From: Callaeas wilsoni | Taxonomy: Eukaryota > Chordata > Aves > Passeriformes > Callaeidae | Reading direction: 5' to 3' | DNA length: 64,000 nucleotides | Assembly: GCA_013398955.1 (NCBI GenBank) | Contig: VWPU01012185.1 | Coordinates: forward strand, 23,985-87,984 | Part shown: positions 19,906 through 34,900 of the stretch, piece by piece | Layout of the letters: each line of letters begins with the position of its first letter | Position numbering within the stretch: position 1 is the first letter of the stretch | The notes under the pieces: generated by a model | Seen by the model: the letters and a program-made list of their open reading frames with translations, nothing else | Databases searched by the model: none | What the model was told of the DNA's origin: nothing | Translations under genes and position numbers: made by a program

Positions 19906-22900
19906 TTCCAACATGTCTTCCTGCTCCGCTCAGAAAATGGCGGCTGGACGTGATTAACCCTCCCCCTTCTCTTGGTGGGACAAGGGACGTGCTCGGGCTT
20001 GTGCCTTTTTTCCTTTCATAGTTATGAGCCGCCAGCCTTGAGACTGCGGAGAACCTGGAGCAGGAATGAAATGGCAGCAGCTCCTTTCTGCTGCCCGCAA
20101 CAGATGCGTCACCGGGCTTTCCGTACGGGATTAATCCCTCCCAGTTCCTCATTATGCTGCTCCTTGCTTCGTGTTCCGACTGAAACTTTGGGCAGGGTTT
20201 CAGAATTTCCTGATCTGGAAGAAAATCGCTGGTGCAGGGCTCCTGCAGGGGTTATTCCTCGTGGCATTAGCGAGGTGTTACCCTGGGGCAGTGCACAGCT
20301 CCTGAATCTGGGCATCAAAGAGTTATGTGAAACTTCAGTTTTCTCCAGCCAGACTTTGTACAAGTTGTTCCTTTTTTTGAAACTTTGTTAATAATTGTTT
20401 TTAAAGTTAGTATTTTTTCCCTTGACACAGTGGTGTAAAGGATTTTTGTTCCTTGCGCTGCTCAAACTATTTCAGTTTAGGTTCTGTGTCAGACTGTGAA
20501 TTCCATTTAATTTAACCCTTTCTGACTTTGTACAGGATCAATAGTGACATTTAGGGTCTGTTTTAAAGTTCTCACGATGACGTAGCCAAGATTCTGTATT
20601 AATTTGGACAAAGCCTAGTGCCAATCTGCATTTCTGAGGCTAATAGCTCCCTCCTCCTTCCCCCCAAACACAACTGGCTCTGACCCTGAATGTGAGCTGG
20701 AGGAGACAGTGTTGTCCTGGCCATCTGTCCTCGTTCACTCCAACCTTTTGCAGGGATACAGTCAACATACCTGAATTAAATGCTTGCAGCTTCAACAGAG
20801 TTGCTGATGGGAAAACAGATGCAGCCTTTTTTTGAGACTGCAGTTTCCTTCTTTTCTCAAATGTGGCTGCCTTTATTTCACAACTGAAAGAACAGGAGTC
20901 GCATTTTGGAAAGCTTTCACGGTATAGTTGCATGCTAAAACAGGGATAACTGGGAAAACAGCCAGAGCAAGCAGATATCAGGTGTTTCATCACAGAACTG
21001 GAAAAGCAGGCATTCCTGAACTACTTCTTTGAAAAGTAAATGAGTGAGTGGTGCTAAAATGAGGCCCAAATTGCAAATTTTTGGCTTTTCCACTGAGATA
21101 CTGTTTAATTTCTTGCATTCAGTTAAAATGCCTTGGGAAATACTGATGATAATCTTGCATGTTGAGAAACTTGCCTCTATCTTCAGCTACAAGTTTCCTC
21201 TGTATTTGATGTTCTTGTACCTCCTGAAAATAATACTAGGCCCAAAAAAATTGGGAATGGATAAATGAGGCAACACTCAACAAATTGATTCATAGGCTCA
21301 TTGTGCTAAAGGTGTGTGATTATGGGATAATGTCAGTCCTTTCAGGGTCTCACAATGTTAATCTTTGTAGTATTTTTCTGGAAAAGCATCTTTTAGGAAA
21401 TTTTTGGAAATACCATTTTGTTTTCAGAAGCAGCATTAATTGTAAATCTGTTTTTATGTGCCAGATGCTCCTCGAGAGCTTTCTCTGGGCTGCTGGTGTT
21501 GGTTGTTTCCTTGCTGTGGATCTGGTGATGCTCGAGGAAATCTAAACCAGCATTCTTAGGTTTATCTTCTTTAAAAGGAAGCTGAGCAGAGGGCCAGCAC
21601 AGTTCTTGTGCCAAATATTAAAATATTCTGTGTTTAGTAGAAGTAGAATCCATGGTGCTCTGAATCCAAGTCACTACTTAGGTCACTTTGCATGTGTCAT
21701 TGATAATCCCTGTGCCACCATTGTTTTATAATAATACGCTGTCACATTGGAATAAGCTGTTCCTGGCTCGGTGTATTCACAAGGATGAATCAAACTGAAG
21801 GAAAGCCAATACATTTGGTAAAATTTCTGTAATGTGACACCTTTAAACAACAGCAGCACAAGAATTTGATCGGAAGTGAAGGAATCGTGCCAAGCTTTCC
21901 CCATGGCCTTGCTTTATAAAGTGAATTCAGCAGCACTTTGATCTCAGTGCGGCACATCTTGGACACATCAACATGAAAATTTGTGTTCCTCATTTAAGAG
22001 TGAGAGACTTTTCCTCTATTTTGCACCCACTTAAGTGATGCAGTGGCCAGGATCAGCTTCCTGGAAGTTGCATTATGTGCCTTTGCCTCACTCAAGTGGT
22101 CTGTGCTGCGGCTCTGTGACTCACGGAGCTGAGATAATAAATGAGGTATGGATTGCTCATTCATTGGGACTCCTGTTCCTAGGCTGAGTTCTGCCTTTGG
22201 ATGTGATTGCCAGCTTGGAATTACAAGAACACATGTCTGGAGTGTCACTCCAGTTACCTAGAACCAAGCAATTCTTTTCACAGCCTTTAAGGTTGATTCG
22301 ATGGACTTTCTGGCTCATCACAAGAAACTAATGAGCAAAAATCTCAGTTTTGGAGGTAAAAGTTTAATCTTTCTGTGGTGTGGGGTGAGCAGTGAGCCTT
22401 CACCTGTCATGGAGGGTGAGCAAGGGGCCTTGGTGCTTAATTCCACTGTAATAGAACGTGTTGTTTGCACAGAAAACAGCAAAACGTGAGATTGGAGTGA
22501 TTGGAAATTTTATTCTCTGAATATTCTAAACCCTTTTAGATCTTTAGCTTTGCTGCTTAATGTTTCCTGGAAGAGCAGCAAAGTTTCTGAACTTGTCGCT
22601 GAAGTTTCACAAAACCTTCATTAATAATCCCAACCAATTTTTCAGCCCTTTTTTTATTCTTGGTGTCCAAATTTTGCTGAATTATTACCTTAATTTTTCC
22701 CGATAGGCTCTTGAACCAAGCTTAACATTGTGACAGTGTGCTGTGCCTTTGGGACACAACGGCCAGGCCCCAGCATTCTGCTGGGCTTATTCTCATTGTT
22801 CTCCCTCATCAGCTGCCCTCTGCTTTTTTTCCTCTCTTTTTCAGTGACAAAGCATTTTGAGCTGTAATCTTGTTAACTGGGCACTGATCCTATTAGTTGG

Positions 22901-25900
22901 GACTATCCACCTTTATTCCCCAATTCCTGCCTTGGAGGAATGCAGCAGAGTGTGTTTGATTTTTGGGTGTTTGTCCGCAGTGTAACTCTGTTAAAGGTTT
23001 ATTCACAAAAGCAAGTATTTAAATTACCTGGGACAGCCACTCTTGATTTTTTTTTTTTTTTTTTTGCCATTTATAGTGTTCATCAATTATTGGTTGTATC
23101 CTTGATGAAGATCAGTTATTTGTAAGTTTCAAAACAAAAAACTACTGACTTAGTGGTTTTTGAGTTTTGGTTTGTTTTTTTTTGCAAAGTTCTCTTGCAA
23201 ACTGAGTAAGTCAGTCCCTGCCTTTCTGAATTTTTCAGTGCAGTACTTGGAAATATTTTGATATTGAGAAATTCTCAATTGAGTTGAGTTTTCTGGAAAA
23301 AAAAACCTCAAAATTATCTACAGTATTTGTGCTTCTGGTTGATTACTGCCATGTTGCTGAATAATTATTAACAACAGAATCTGCCTTTATACATCTTCAT
23401 TAAATAGTACATATAATGGAAAAATGTGGTCAAGGTTGGTAATCTAAGAGTTATCACAACCAAATTTGCCTTAAGTACTTGGAATGTTGATTTTTTTAGT
23501 AGTGCTTAAAAAGCTGTAAACACACCTCTCAAACACGTTCATTTTTAACTGTTTTCTCAGTAACTTCCTGCAGCATAAAACTCCCCAACCAATCACCAAA
23601 AAAACCCACCCAACCCTGAGAAAACCAGAAAAATACCCGCTAAACCCACAAGAAACCCCACTCCCCCTCAAAAAAAAAAATTCTATCAGTAAAGCCTACT
23701 ATTAATTAACTTTGTTATTACCTCATTCTGCATATTGGAGGGTAGAACCATCTGATAGGTAATCAGAAGCCTCTTCTCGGGGCTCTAAATAAAATGGAAG
23801 ATAACCTTTTAAATGACTACCTATGGTCCTTTACTAAGAAAATAAGTATATTTAAATAAAATTTATTTCCTGTTTTCCACTAATCTAAACTCTTGTCTTA
23901 ATTGATCTTTGTGGACTCTGTCAAAGTATCCAAGAGAGACCACAGTCTGAATTTTTTTCTCCCTGCCTGAACTCCGATTTTGGAGTTTGAGGTCAGTGTT
24001 ACTCCTGATTGAAACAAATGATCAGCAGAGATAATACTAAAATATTCTTTTCCTCAGTGATGTTCGCTGTCCCCACTGTGGATTAAGGGTTCACCTTCTC
24101 ACTGAGCCGCAACTCCTGACTTTTGCAGGGGAAGCTGAACTCCTGACTTGCTCCCAGGTGTTAATGTAGTTTATTAAACAGCTCAGCAGAACAGGGAGTC
24201 AGCTGCGTGCTTGCAACAAAACACTGGGCAGATGAAGCCACCTCCTTGCTGAGGGATGAGTTGTGCTGGCATACTTCGTGTGTTGCTCTCAGAACTGTAC
24301 AAAAAGTGATACAGAATTTTATTTATAGAGTGGAGCCAACTCCATAGCGTAGGGTGTTCATGGCTGTTTCTTTATTTAGTGCTTGGGTGGCCTAATTCAC
24401 GCTCTCCATGGCAACTAACGTTAGGTGACATCTGCTAAATATTCCACTTCAGGATTTCAGTCATGCCATATTATGTGAAGTTCATTTATATTACTCCTAG
24501 CTGGCTAACAGTGAAGTGCTTTTCCAGTTTCAGGGGAGAAAAAGCAGAAATATAAAATAGGTGTCAATTTAGAAATGAATCTCTGATGGATTACCTTTCT
24601 TTCACGTGTTGCTTCAGTGTCTGTACGACTCTGTGTTTTTACAGGCATAATTCACTTTCCACTTTGTCTGCGCTGTCATTGTTTGTCAGGAGATGTCTGT
24701 GCTGAGAACATGGGAGAACATGGGAGCAGAAGGGTCTCAATCAGTCAGGTGCAACATCACAGCTTTCTAGGCTCATGATTGTGTTGTTGGACAGAGAGAG
24801 CCAGAGAGCTTCTGTGCCTAAAGATAACGCTTGTACCCACAGGCAGTCAACTGCCAGATATTTCTCCCTGATTTCTGTTAATAACCTTTTCCCTTTTCCC
24901 CTGCTGTATCTATAAAGAATAATTGCATAACTCCGTAACTGCCTTGCTGAGCTGTTTGAGTGCATGATTGCAGAGGTCACAGTCTCCCATCTTTCTTGCA
25001 GTCTCTTTTCTGCCCTTGTTGGGGTTTGGGTTTCCTGAGCTGGTGACAGGGCTTGTAGCAGTGATCCCAATTCACAGGTTCTGTGTAGAACAGCTGCACT
25101 TTTCCTGGTTGGGATTCCTTGGTATTTTTCAGGGATACCAGAGCTCTGTAATTACAGGGAGGTCAGTGTTTTCTCTTCAGTCACGTTATGTGACTAATGC
25201 CCAGTTCAGAGACTTTGTGTGAGTGACTCAGGGCTGGCAGGAATGGGACTCGGTTCCAGAGTGTTCAAAGATCAGCTGTTTGGATTTCTGTAGGATGTCT
25301 GAATCCTTTGTGTCCTTGAGGCCTTCCAGACTTTCATTTTCCCCATGTGCCTGCTGACTTGTCAAACTTACTAATTAGGTGATCTCAGGTAATTCCATGA
25401 GCAACTTCTTTCCAGCTTGCTTTTTCACCTTACATTCTTGTTCTGACAGCTTTTATCCACTTTAGTTCTTTTAACAATCTCCATTTCTGTCACGAGAGCT
25501 CTTTCACTTGTTGCTTGAAAACCCAAGTGCTGGGAGTCTTAATTACACAGGATTACACAGAGTAATCATAGGGTCACACACCATAATTTATGAAAGTGGC
25601 AAAAGTTTACGTAATGTCAAAGAAGTCAAAATCACTCTTTTTGTAATGGGAGTATAAACATTTCTGGAAGTGTAAAGGTTTGAGTTTAAATATTCCAGTC
25701 TTGGAAGAATTGTCCTTTGCTGCAGCGAGGCACCAGGAGATGTTTTTTGTCTCACTGAAGCACAGCCTCCTGCAGATGTTTGTAATTCCAGGCTGCCGGA
25801 GCCCTTGTGGGAACAGTCAGCAGAGGAGCTGACAGAAGCCTTTAGTGGAGGGTGGCTTACCTGGCAAGGCAGGTGTTGGTTGAGGAGAGCTTTTACTAAG

Positions 25901-28900
25901 TGGGAGCAAAATGGTCCTGTCGTGGTTTGTCTGGTGGTGGGAACAGTTTTTTGTGACATTGAGCTCATTTTCTGTTTTTTTATATAAGCTGCAGGCGAAG
26001 TGAGGTGCCTTTATTGCTTCCATGGCTTCAGAATTCTGAGATTTGGGGTTTCTTTACCAGTGACTTACAGCTGTCATTTACTAATTCAGTAATCTGAATA
26101 TGATTTTTTAAATGTGAATCTTCTGAATCCTTTTGTTTATTTCTTACACATTTTTGGTACTTGTGCTGGGTTTTGTTACCTTGCTGAAATTATTATAATT
26201 GCCAGTATAGGGAATGAAACTGCTGGTTACTGACTGGAATTGTGTGAGTGGCACAGTAGTGGGAAACTGGGCTGGAATTTCATGGCCTGTGTGTGTATTC
26301 TGGCTAATTTGCCTAGTTCTGTCTGACCCTTTCAAAGGAAGATGTGAAAAAAATACTATAATAACCAAATGAAATGTTTTCTTAGGTAAAGCAAGTTAAA
26401 AAATCCAAACAAAACAAACCAAGCTATTAACAAACACTTCCTCAAACATTTCTTTTGTCCTTGACATTATTTACAAAATACGCAGTTGCTGAAATAGACA
26501 TTATTGATTTTTTTGAAGGATGCAGCTCTGAAAAGGCAAAAGGATTTTCAGTTTGGGTAGAGCTGACTACAGTATTTGCCACCAAGTACTAAATGTGCAT
26601 CAAGACTTGACTTCCTTGTCTCAGGGTTAGTCAGGAGAATTTAAAAACCCACCCCACGTCAGTTCAAGTAAACATCCACTTGCCGTGTGACCTGACATCA
26701 TACCTGCTTTATTGCGTGTTATTTAGAAACAAAGCACTTTCAAACCGCTGGCTAGTGTGACTGAGGTGCTCACACAGAGCTCAAATACTGAAATCCAAGA
26801 TGTTAGAGAATTTCAGCTTTGTGTTTATGCTGGGGTAGTAGATGAGGCTCTCAAACCACATGATTTGGAAACTTAGTGACGTGGCCAGTCTTGGTCTGTC
26901 ACACAGACAAGTCACTGAAGTCAAATTAAGGTCACTGTGCTCAGCCTTTAACCGTGCTCTGATAGAGAGCTTCGTAAAAGAGCTTTACTGTATCCTGACT
27001 AATTGAAATAGTTTGTTATGTAGCTTTAAACAGATGAAAGAAGGGAGAGTGAGGAAGCATTTTCCTGCCTGGGAGCTTGGGCACACCTTGGAGCTCAAGT
27101 AGGTTTGTGACATCTGTATCAGATGTTTGTGTGACACTGCCAGTTCAAGGGTAAACTCAACTGTTGTCGTGATTCTGTCCTGTTAATGTTTTATGTAAGG
27201 ATGTAAAGAACAGTAGGAATCAATTAGAGAAAAACTAATTTACTAGAAAAAGTTCTCCTAGTCTTTCTTGTTGAAATAATGCATTGTATGTAACTAAAGC
27301 AGAGTAATTACCCACCCAAAGCGAGCTCTCAAGTAGTTATATCTCTTGCTCCCACTTTTCACTACCCTCCAAAACTCTCCCTATTTAAAATGTGTTCCTT
27401 CCTCAACTTTATTATGAGGAAAAGGACTTCCAAGTGTGCTGACAGAAGCCCATGGATCTCTGTCAGACGTGTGGGCACACTTGTATTCTGGGATGCCAGT
27501 GCCACCTAATAGTTGTGCAGGACTTTGCATGGATCATTCCCTTATATTAGTAGGTAATTCCAAGTTTCCCTGCTGATGCAGTATTAGAACTTGTGAAGAT
27601 CCCTTTGAGACACCAGCTTTTATATATCCTAACATCCAAGTTTTCCTAAGAAAAGCCACGTTTTCTATGTTCTTTCATTCAGAGCTGCCAGTAGTAGCAG
27701 CTCCTACACCTTGAATGGACATGATGTTGCCTTACTTCTTAATCCCATTTTCCCTGGAAATGTTCCAAGGGAAATGAAAACTTACTTGGAGTGTTAGCAA
27801 AGTAAATAAAACACTCTGATACCTTGGAAGAAGTTCCAGTTGCCAGTAGTGAAATGAATAGGTGTCACAGTCTTCAGTGAGGAGTTACAGGCAGATAAAC
27901 ATGAAAATGAAATGTTGAGAGGTTCTGCCTTATTTCTTTGTCTTGGAGAATTGAATGTGCTTTCCACCGGTGCAGAATGGTCAGGAGATGAGAATTGTCT
28001 TGTGCATCCACAGAAATAGGCCGAACAGGGGTGTGCAATCATCCTGAATTACTGCACTTACTCAGCAGACCCATCCCTGGGGAGGAACAAAAGGCTTTTT
28101 AAATGTACCTTCCAGGGTGGGCTTCCTTTGCATCAGCTTCACCTTGCCTCTGAGGCTCTGGCTAAATGTTCTTAGCTCCAGTGAAGGCTGATCTTTGATC
28201 CTTTTCCCTTACCCTGCATCTCTTGGGCACTGAACCATTGCGGTGCTGAACAATTACACTCAGCATCTCAATTAGAATTCCATCCCTTGAAGAAAATAAT
28301 ACTTCATCCAGATCATGATTTGCTCCTTAGAATTCTTCATTTCAGCCCATTACTCTCTAGTTTTTTTTTCCACAACGAACCTAAATTTCACAGGACAGAG
28401 TACCTATTTTTGTTACTTCAGGTGGCCATAATGTTTCATGTTCACCTGTGGCCCCTGGAGTTGTTTTTAGAGCTGTTCTCTTGACATTTCATTGGAATGA
28501 CTGCTTTCAAAATATGTGTTTTCTGCATCCCATTTTGATACAGGGAGTGAATAAAGGTCTTAGACTGATCTGTAAAACAAGGAGTGGGAGCCACAGCTCA
28601 TATATAACTTTTATCAGATTTAAAACAACGCAGGAATGAAGGGCATAGTTTCTGCTAGAATCCAGACAGTGGGAAGGTACAGGCCAGTAGTTCCTGAAAC
28701 AAATCCAAATATAGAATCTTTTCTCTCTGGCTTTGTAAACATTTTATTTTACTACCCCAGCTAAGCTAAGCTTGGAATCCTGTGAGTACCAAGGAATTTG
28801 TTGACTTTATCAGTGGTAACTGTTTTCCAGACAACCATGCATTGGTGTACTGGAGTCATTGCCTAAAGTGGAAATTCAGTGTCTGTACAGATATTTAAGC

Positions 28901-31900
28901 CCCAGCTGCTACTTTAGCTCAGTCTTGAGTTACTTTTTTTCAATCTGCATGCTCTTCTCACGAGGTACATCCTTGGGGTACCTTGTCTGTGCCACTGTTG
29001 TTGGGAAATTGTGGGAAATCTCTGTGACTGCTGGCTGTAGGTCCTTGACATAAGGACCAGGAGCCTAGAAAAGGCAAAATTGCAGCCTTCTGATCAGTCA
29101 AGTGTCATGTCAGCTCCAAAACAGTTTTTCACACACAGCTGTCACTTAACTGTAGTTACCTGGGATGTGGAGAAAGACTGGAGAGAGGAATATTCCAGCC
29201 GTGTCTCTCAGGTGTGGAGATGGACAGCTGAGATGTGCAGGAGTCCAGGGTGTGACTCCAGGCCTGCTCAGGCAGCTTTGGTGGGCAGGTACCACCCCCA
29301 GCTGCAGATACAAGAAAGCAGCGCTACGAGGGAGATGTTAAACGTGGATTGGAAAGGAAAATATCCGTGGAAGGACTTCTGCTTCTCCTCACAGAATTGT
29401 TAGCCTTTATTTTTGCCCAAAATTGATGTATTAGGCACTTAAGGGTGACTGCCACAGTATAGCTGCAGTTCGTATTTTGTTATATTTCTGCTTTTGCTTT
29501 TCTGAAACCCACATGTGTCTTTTTCTATGCTGTTAAAAACCTGATAAAGAGCCTTTATATTTGATCTAATTGCACAATAGAACTTAATTGGCATTTTTAA
29601 AATTGGGAAATAAATTAAGAAGTATATGAGTGAGCTGCTTTGGTTTGGTGCAGAGAAGTCAGACCTGAAAACAAAGCCTAGAGCGTGTCAGAATGGTTTT
29701 GTGAAGTGAAACGATGCAGGAACAATGAGTGTAAGGTGTCCTGCAGATGAATTTCAGTGCAGATGTTGTACACACCCCTCAGTATAAGAACACTGCTGCT
29801 TTGCTTGCATTTTCATTCTGATGTTTGGTATTTCGGTTGTTGAAGTGTAGTAGTGTTTTCTCTCCAGGGAGAATTACCAACTTGTGTGTTCTGGTTTGTG
29901 CTCTGACTTTTGTTTCCAGGAAAAAGAAGACACTACCAGCATTAATTTCTCGTTGGCTTTCCAGATGGAACATCAGTCAGCAGCGTGCCCTTGCAGTGAG
30001 AGCACTGGTGGTCTCCTGGGCTGCCTTAGGATTCCTGCTAATGCTGCATCATTTCCTTTGTTGCAGGTGGTATGGTCAAGAAAAGGACTACAATGTTCTA
30101 GTCATGGATCTTCTCGGGCCCAGCCTGGAAGACCTCTTCAACTTCTGTTCTCGCAGGTTTACGATGAAAACAGTACTTATGCTAGCAGACCAGGTATGTG
30201 CACACCTTGGTGGGAGCAGCTCCAGAGCCCTGAGGGATCCTCTGCAGAGTGGGTTAAATAATTGATGCAGTGTTTTATACACCTAAGTGAGCACTTGACC
30301 TAAATAAGGACAAAGTAACGGTGGTTTCTGTGTGCTCTGCCCTACAAAATACACGGAGAGAGAAGGCACTGCAGCTTCCAGCTCCTTTGTGCTGCAGCTT
30401 TAAGGGCAGCTTCATAAAAATATTAAGACTCTTCTGGGTGGATTCACTGCCAGTATCACCATGGGGGTTGTGGTGGGGGGCTGGAATGGTCCCCACTTGT
30501 GGGTGATCTGATTCAGTGGGTGTCCCTGTGCTCTCACACCCTCCTGTAGCCCCTAGGACCAGGCAGTGAGCTAATAATAAATAACTGCCTTGCTTGTCTG
30601 GTCCTCACTGACAGTTCTTAAAGCTGCTAGTGGAGATGCCGCTCTACCTCCGCCTCTAAAACTCTCTGAAGTCTTTTTTTGTAGCAGTTGATATTTTTCC
30701 AACTTGGTCATGAGAATACAGCATTGGAAAGGAGCAGCCATATTTATTTCTTGCTGCTTAATAAATGGCTTGATTGTGCTGCCTTCAGGTCCTTGAAAAG
30801 CAGTGAGGGTTTTTCAAGTTGAATTTTTCAATGGTAGTTGAAATTTCATCTAATATTACGTAATTGATGTCAGTACCAAGTTGTCACTTAGCCAGATGCT
30901 CGTAGAATCCCAGGCTCTTGGCCAAGGAAGCTGAAGGCATTTGTCTGGAGACAAGGTCAGCTGTCCCTGTTCTCAGCTGCCCTAAGAGGGTGATGTGCTT
31001 GCTTAGAGAGCTCCTTGCCTGCTCACTTAGAGTCTGGGTGTGACAGCATCTCCAGGGAATCCACGAACTGTTTGTTCAGTGTTCCTCTGGATGATAAACA
31101 CTGATTAGCTGTCAGCTGGGAAACAGGCAGAAACGTGGGATATCAGTGCTCAGAATGGCTTTTAGGGCACAGTCCAGCAAGCAGCTGTCAGGGGCGTGAT
31201 GTAACAGCTCCATCCTGCAAGAGGAGTGTTGGAGGAGCTGCAGAGCCACGGAACCACGGGCTGTGATCTACCCACGGGAAATGGGTGGGCCCTACATGAT
31301 GACACAGATGGGCCAGAGTTTCTCCATGGCTCCAGAAATCCCAGGATCAGAGCAGCTTAGAAATGACAGGATGGGCCACCAGCAAGTTGTGACTCGCTCC
31401 GTGAAAAGTTACCTGGAAAAGGGATGTTTGATGAATGAATAACCAGATGAATGAGTAACTGGGACAAGGGGAAGGAGTGAGCTTTAAAATTGGCTTGTGG
31501 TAGTTATAAAACCTTTGAAGTAATGAAAAAAAAATTAGTTTTTAATAGGATGCTGTAGTTAGAAACGTGAACTTCGATATCTGGGAAATATTCAGGTATT
31601 TAATCTGCCACTTTCTGAACAACATTATGGAATTTTAATGTGCAAAAACGATAGCCTTTTTAAAAATCAGTTTTCATTAAGCAAATACATAAACTGAAGT
31701 TGCAGAGGAAGGTAACACTAAAAATTCATGCTTTTGTTGAAGATTTAATGAAATGTCTTGCTCTCTTTGAAATCTTACATGTTGCTGGTTTTTTTTACAG
31801 ATGATCAGTAGAATTGAATATGTGCACACAAAGAATTTTATACACAGAGACATTAAACCAGATAACTTCCTAATGGGTATTGGGCGTCACTGTAATAAGG

Positions 31901-34900
31901 TTAGTCCAAAGCTCTTTGTTTCCAAGCTCCAGAGGGAATGCCTGTGTGATTTGATTCCAGCTGCACAACTTTTGTAAAATCCTTTGCTAAAACTGCTGTT
32001 TTGGATGCTAAACCACAGTTCTTGGGTGTGAGAACTTGGTTTTCTTGGTGTCCACTTGTAAATGCTGCGGATCTCTGACCCACCCCGGGAGATGCACTTG
32101 AATGCAAGATGATTTCTGTACTTGCATCAAGGTTATAAACTAACCCTAGAGAATACCTGACTACTGCTATCAAGATATCTGTTGTCATAGCATTTTATTC
32201 CTCTATGATAAAGTCAAATCTTGTCTTTGGCTTTGGGGCTGACTTCCTAGGATGAAAACAATTTGTGTCAACGTGGGAGCTCCTGACCTACCAGTCAGCA
32301 GGGCGTTAAATCTTGCAGTGACAGACTGGTAGAGTCTCTTCAACCATCAGAATTGTGGATAAGACCAAGAGCCAACATGCAGATGCCTTTATAAATAAAA
32401 GGAATGGTGCAATTATGTTGATGAAAAACTGTTAAGCTGTAGAGTAACCTGCTGTAAAACAAAAATTTTGTCTCAGTTTACTTTGTGGGGGGAAAAAGAG
32501 CTGGGGGTGGGTGGGGGGTGGGCTGAGGTTGTTACACTTTTTGGGATGGGTAAACATAGACAGAAGTGCATGTTTCCTGCCTAGAAGGCAACTTTTTCAT
32601 TTTATTTTTAGTTTTCTTGAGTGAAATATGCTTAATCCTGCAATTTGTATGTCGAGCTCGGGCAGACAGGCAGCATTGGCAATGCATTAAGCATGCTACC
32701 GATTAGAAATTAACTTCAGGACAAATGTACGTGATCAAGCTGTTTATTGGAAGCAAGATTCCCACTTATCTTCTCGATATGCCATCCCAGGATGTCTCAT
32801 CTGGTTAGGCACTACCAGTAATCAAAATGTTTACCTTTGTTTGCCTGTATGAATGCCAACTTCAGGGCCATGAGCATTAGAAGGGGAAAGCTTGGATAAT
32901 GGGAGATAACAGCTCTTGTCTGAAGAGGTGCAATGCACTGAGTGTTTAGAGCCAACCGTTGTTGGAAAAGCTTGTAATTCCAGCTGAAAGGCAGTCTTTA
33001 TGTAATCCTGTTGCTGTTAAACTTTGTTTGTTCCCAAGTTTCATACTTTCACTCTGTACAGCTCTATTTTTCTCTGCTGTGTTGAGCAGTTTAGGCTCCT
33101 TAATTTTCTGGCATGACTCAAAGTAGAACTTGAAAACTTTTTATTTTGGTTTTTTCCTAGTTTTAGTTTCTGATTTCCAATTGTTCTTTTTGGGCCATTT
33201 TTCTATACTTTTGCACAGTCATGCTAGGTTGGCATTGCTGCACTCCAGTTCATCTTTGGTGTGGATTAATGGCCTAGAAATTGCTGCTGTGCTTACTTTA
33301 GAGGAGGAACACATTAGATTTGCATCAGCTGAAATGAAAGACAAAATTGCCTACAAACCATTCGATTTTTTCCCCGTTAGTTAGGGAGCCATGCAATGCT
33401 GTGGTGGTAAAACACTGTCTGTGGGCATGGGCTTCGCTTCCGTTTCAGGGGTTAGAAATTAGGGAGGTAGCTCCTGACCCAAGTGCAAATTAATAGTTTT
33501 ACATGAGCAGAATGTGGAATGGGTTCCTTCAGTTTGGAATCGAGTGCTTTGTCTAGGAAACACTTGCCACCATACAGTATTTAACGTTTCTTTTTGTAAC
33601 CAAGTGTAGTTTTGGGGTTTTTAGAGACGACTCTGCACAGTTCAAAGAAAATCAGCCACAAAGACTAGAACAGCATGGTAATCTTGTTCCAGTAGCTTCC
33701 TGTCAGTTATATTTTAAAAAAATAAATTGATTTTTTTTTCCAAATTTCAATTTGGTGATTGGGAGAAATTTTGCTCCCGCCTTAAAAGATGAATTTCCAG
33801 CTGTGCTAGAAATAAGCCCTGCATGCTTATGAAAGTAAACTTTAAGGTGACTAAATGCCTTCTACCTCTTCCTTACTGAAGATTTACTTTTTCTAAATGT
33901 CTTTTGGGGGAAGGGCAGTTTGTGGAACCAAAGGCTGCTTTTGTAAGCAAAAACTTGAATTTCCTTTTTTAATAGAGCCAAATGTCACCATTGCTATCCC
34001 TGGTTAAGGCAGTGCCATTTTGGAGCGGCTCACAGTTGAAATTTACCTTGTCCCATCTGTCAAATTTTCTCCTTGGAAAAAAAAAAAAATTAAAAAAAAA
34101 ATACACTACCATAAATAATAAAAACAATACTCAAAAAAAGATGGAAAGATACGGTTTTTTTGAAAAGTACAGTGCTTGGTGGAAGAAGGATGGCATTTGG
34201 CTACCCTGTTCTTTCTCGAACGCCTCGGTGTTGCCTGTCTGCGCCGGCCAATGTTGCAATGTAAGCAAGACTGTTTGATGCACTGCCACCCTCTATTGTT
34301 TGTTCAGTGTTTAGAATCTCCAGTGGGGAAGAGGAAAAGAAGCATGACTGTTAGTACTTCTCAGGACCCATCTTTCTCAGGATTAAACCAGGTCTGAACT
34401 GTCTCCTATTCCAACCTCAACCCCAAATTCATGTGCTTTATTTTTGTTTTGGTTTTTTTTTGGTTTGGTTTGGTTTATTTTTTTGTTTTTTATTTCGTTT
34501 TTCTGGAGAATGTAGACCTTGCAAAAGCACCTCTTATGTTGGCATTATTCAGACATACTTGGCAAACATGTAACATTACTAAGATGTTTCCCTGTGGCGC
34601 TTGTTTAAATTGTGGAATTATTTCTAAACTTTGATAGGGCTAAATGTACGTGCTTGATTTCAGGTGCAGGTTTTATTTTTGGTCTTTCCAGCTCAAAAGG
34701 CAATCTCCTAAAAATGTGGTGAAGGATAGATATGAAATAGCAGGGCTCCTGCTTGCCTTGCTGAAGGCTTCCTGCAGTTTCTATGGATGCACATGGAGAA
34801 ATTCTGTTATCACTTCAGCCAGACTCCTCCCCGTGCAGGTTTCGTTCAAAATCACCCCAAATGTGTAATGAAGACTTAATATTTTCATCCATTGTGCTTA

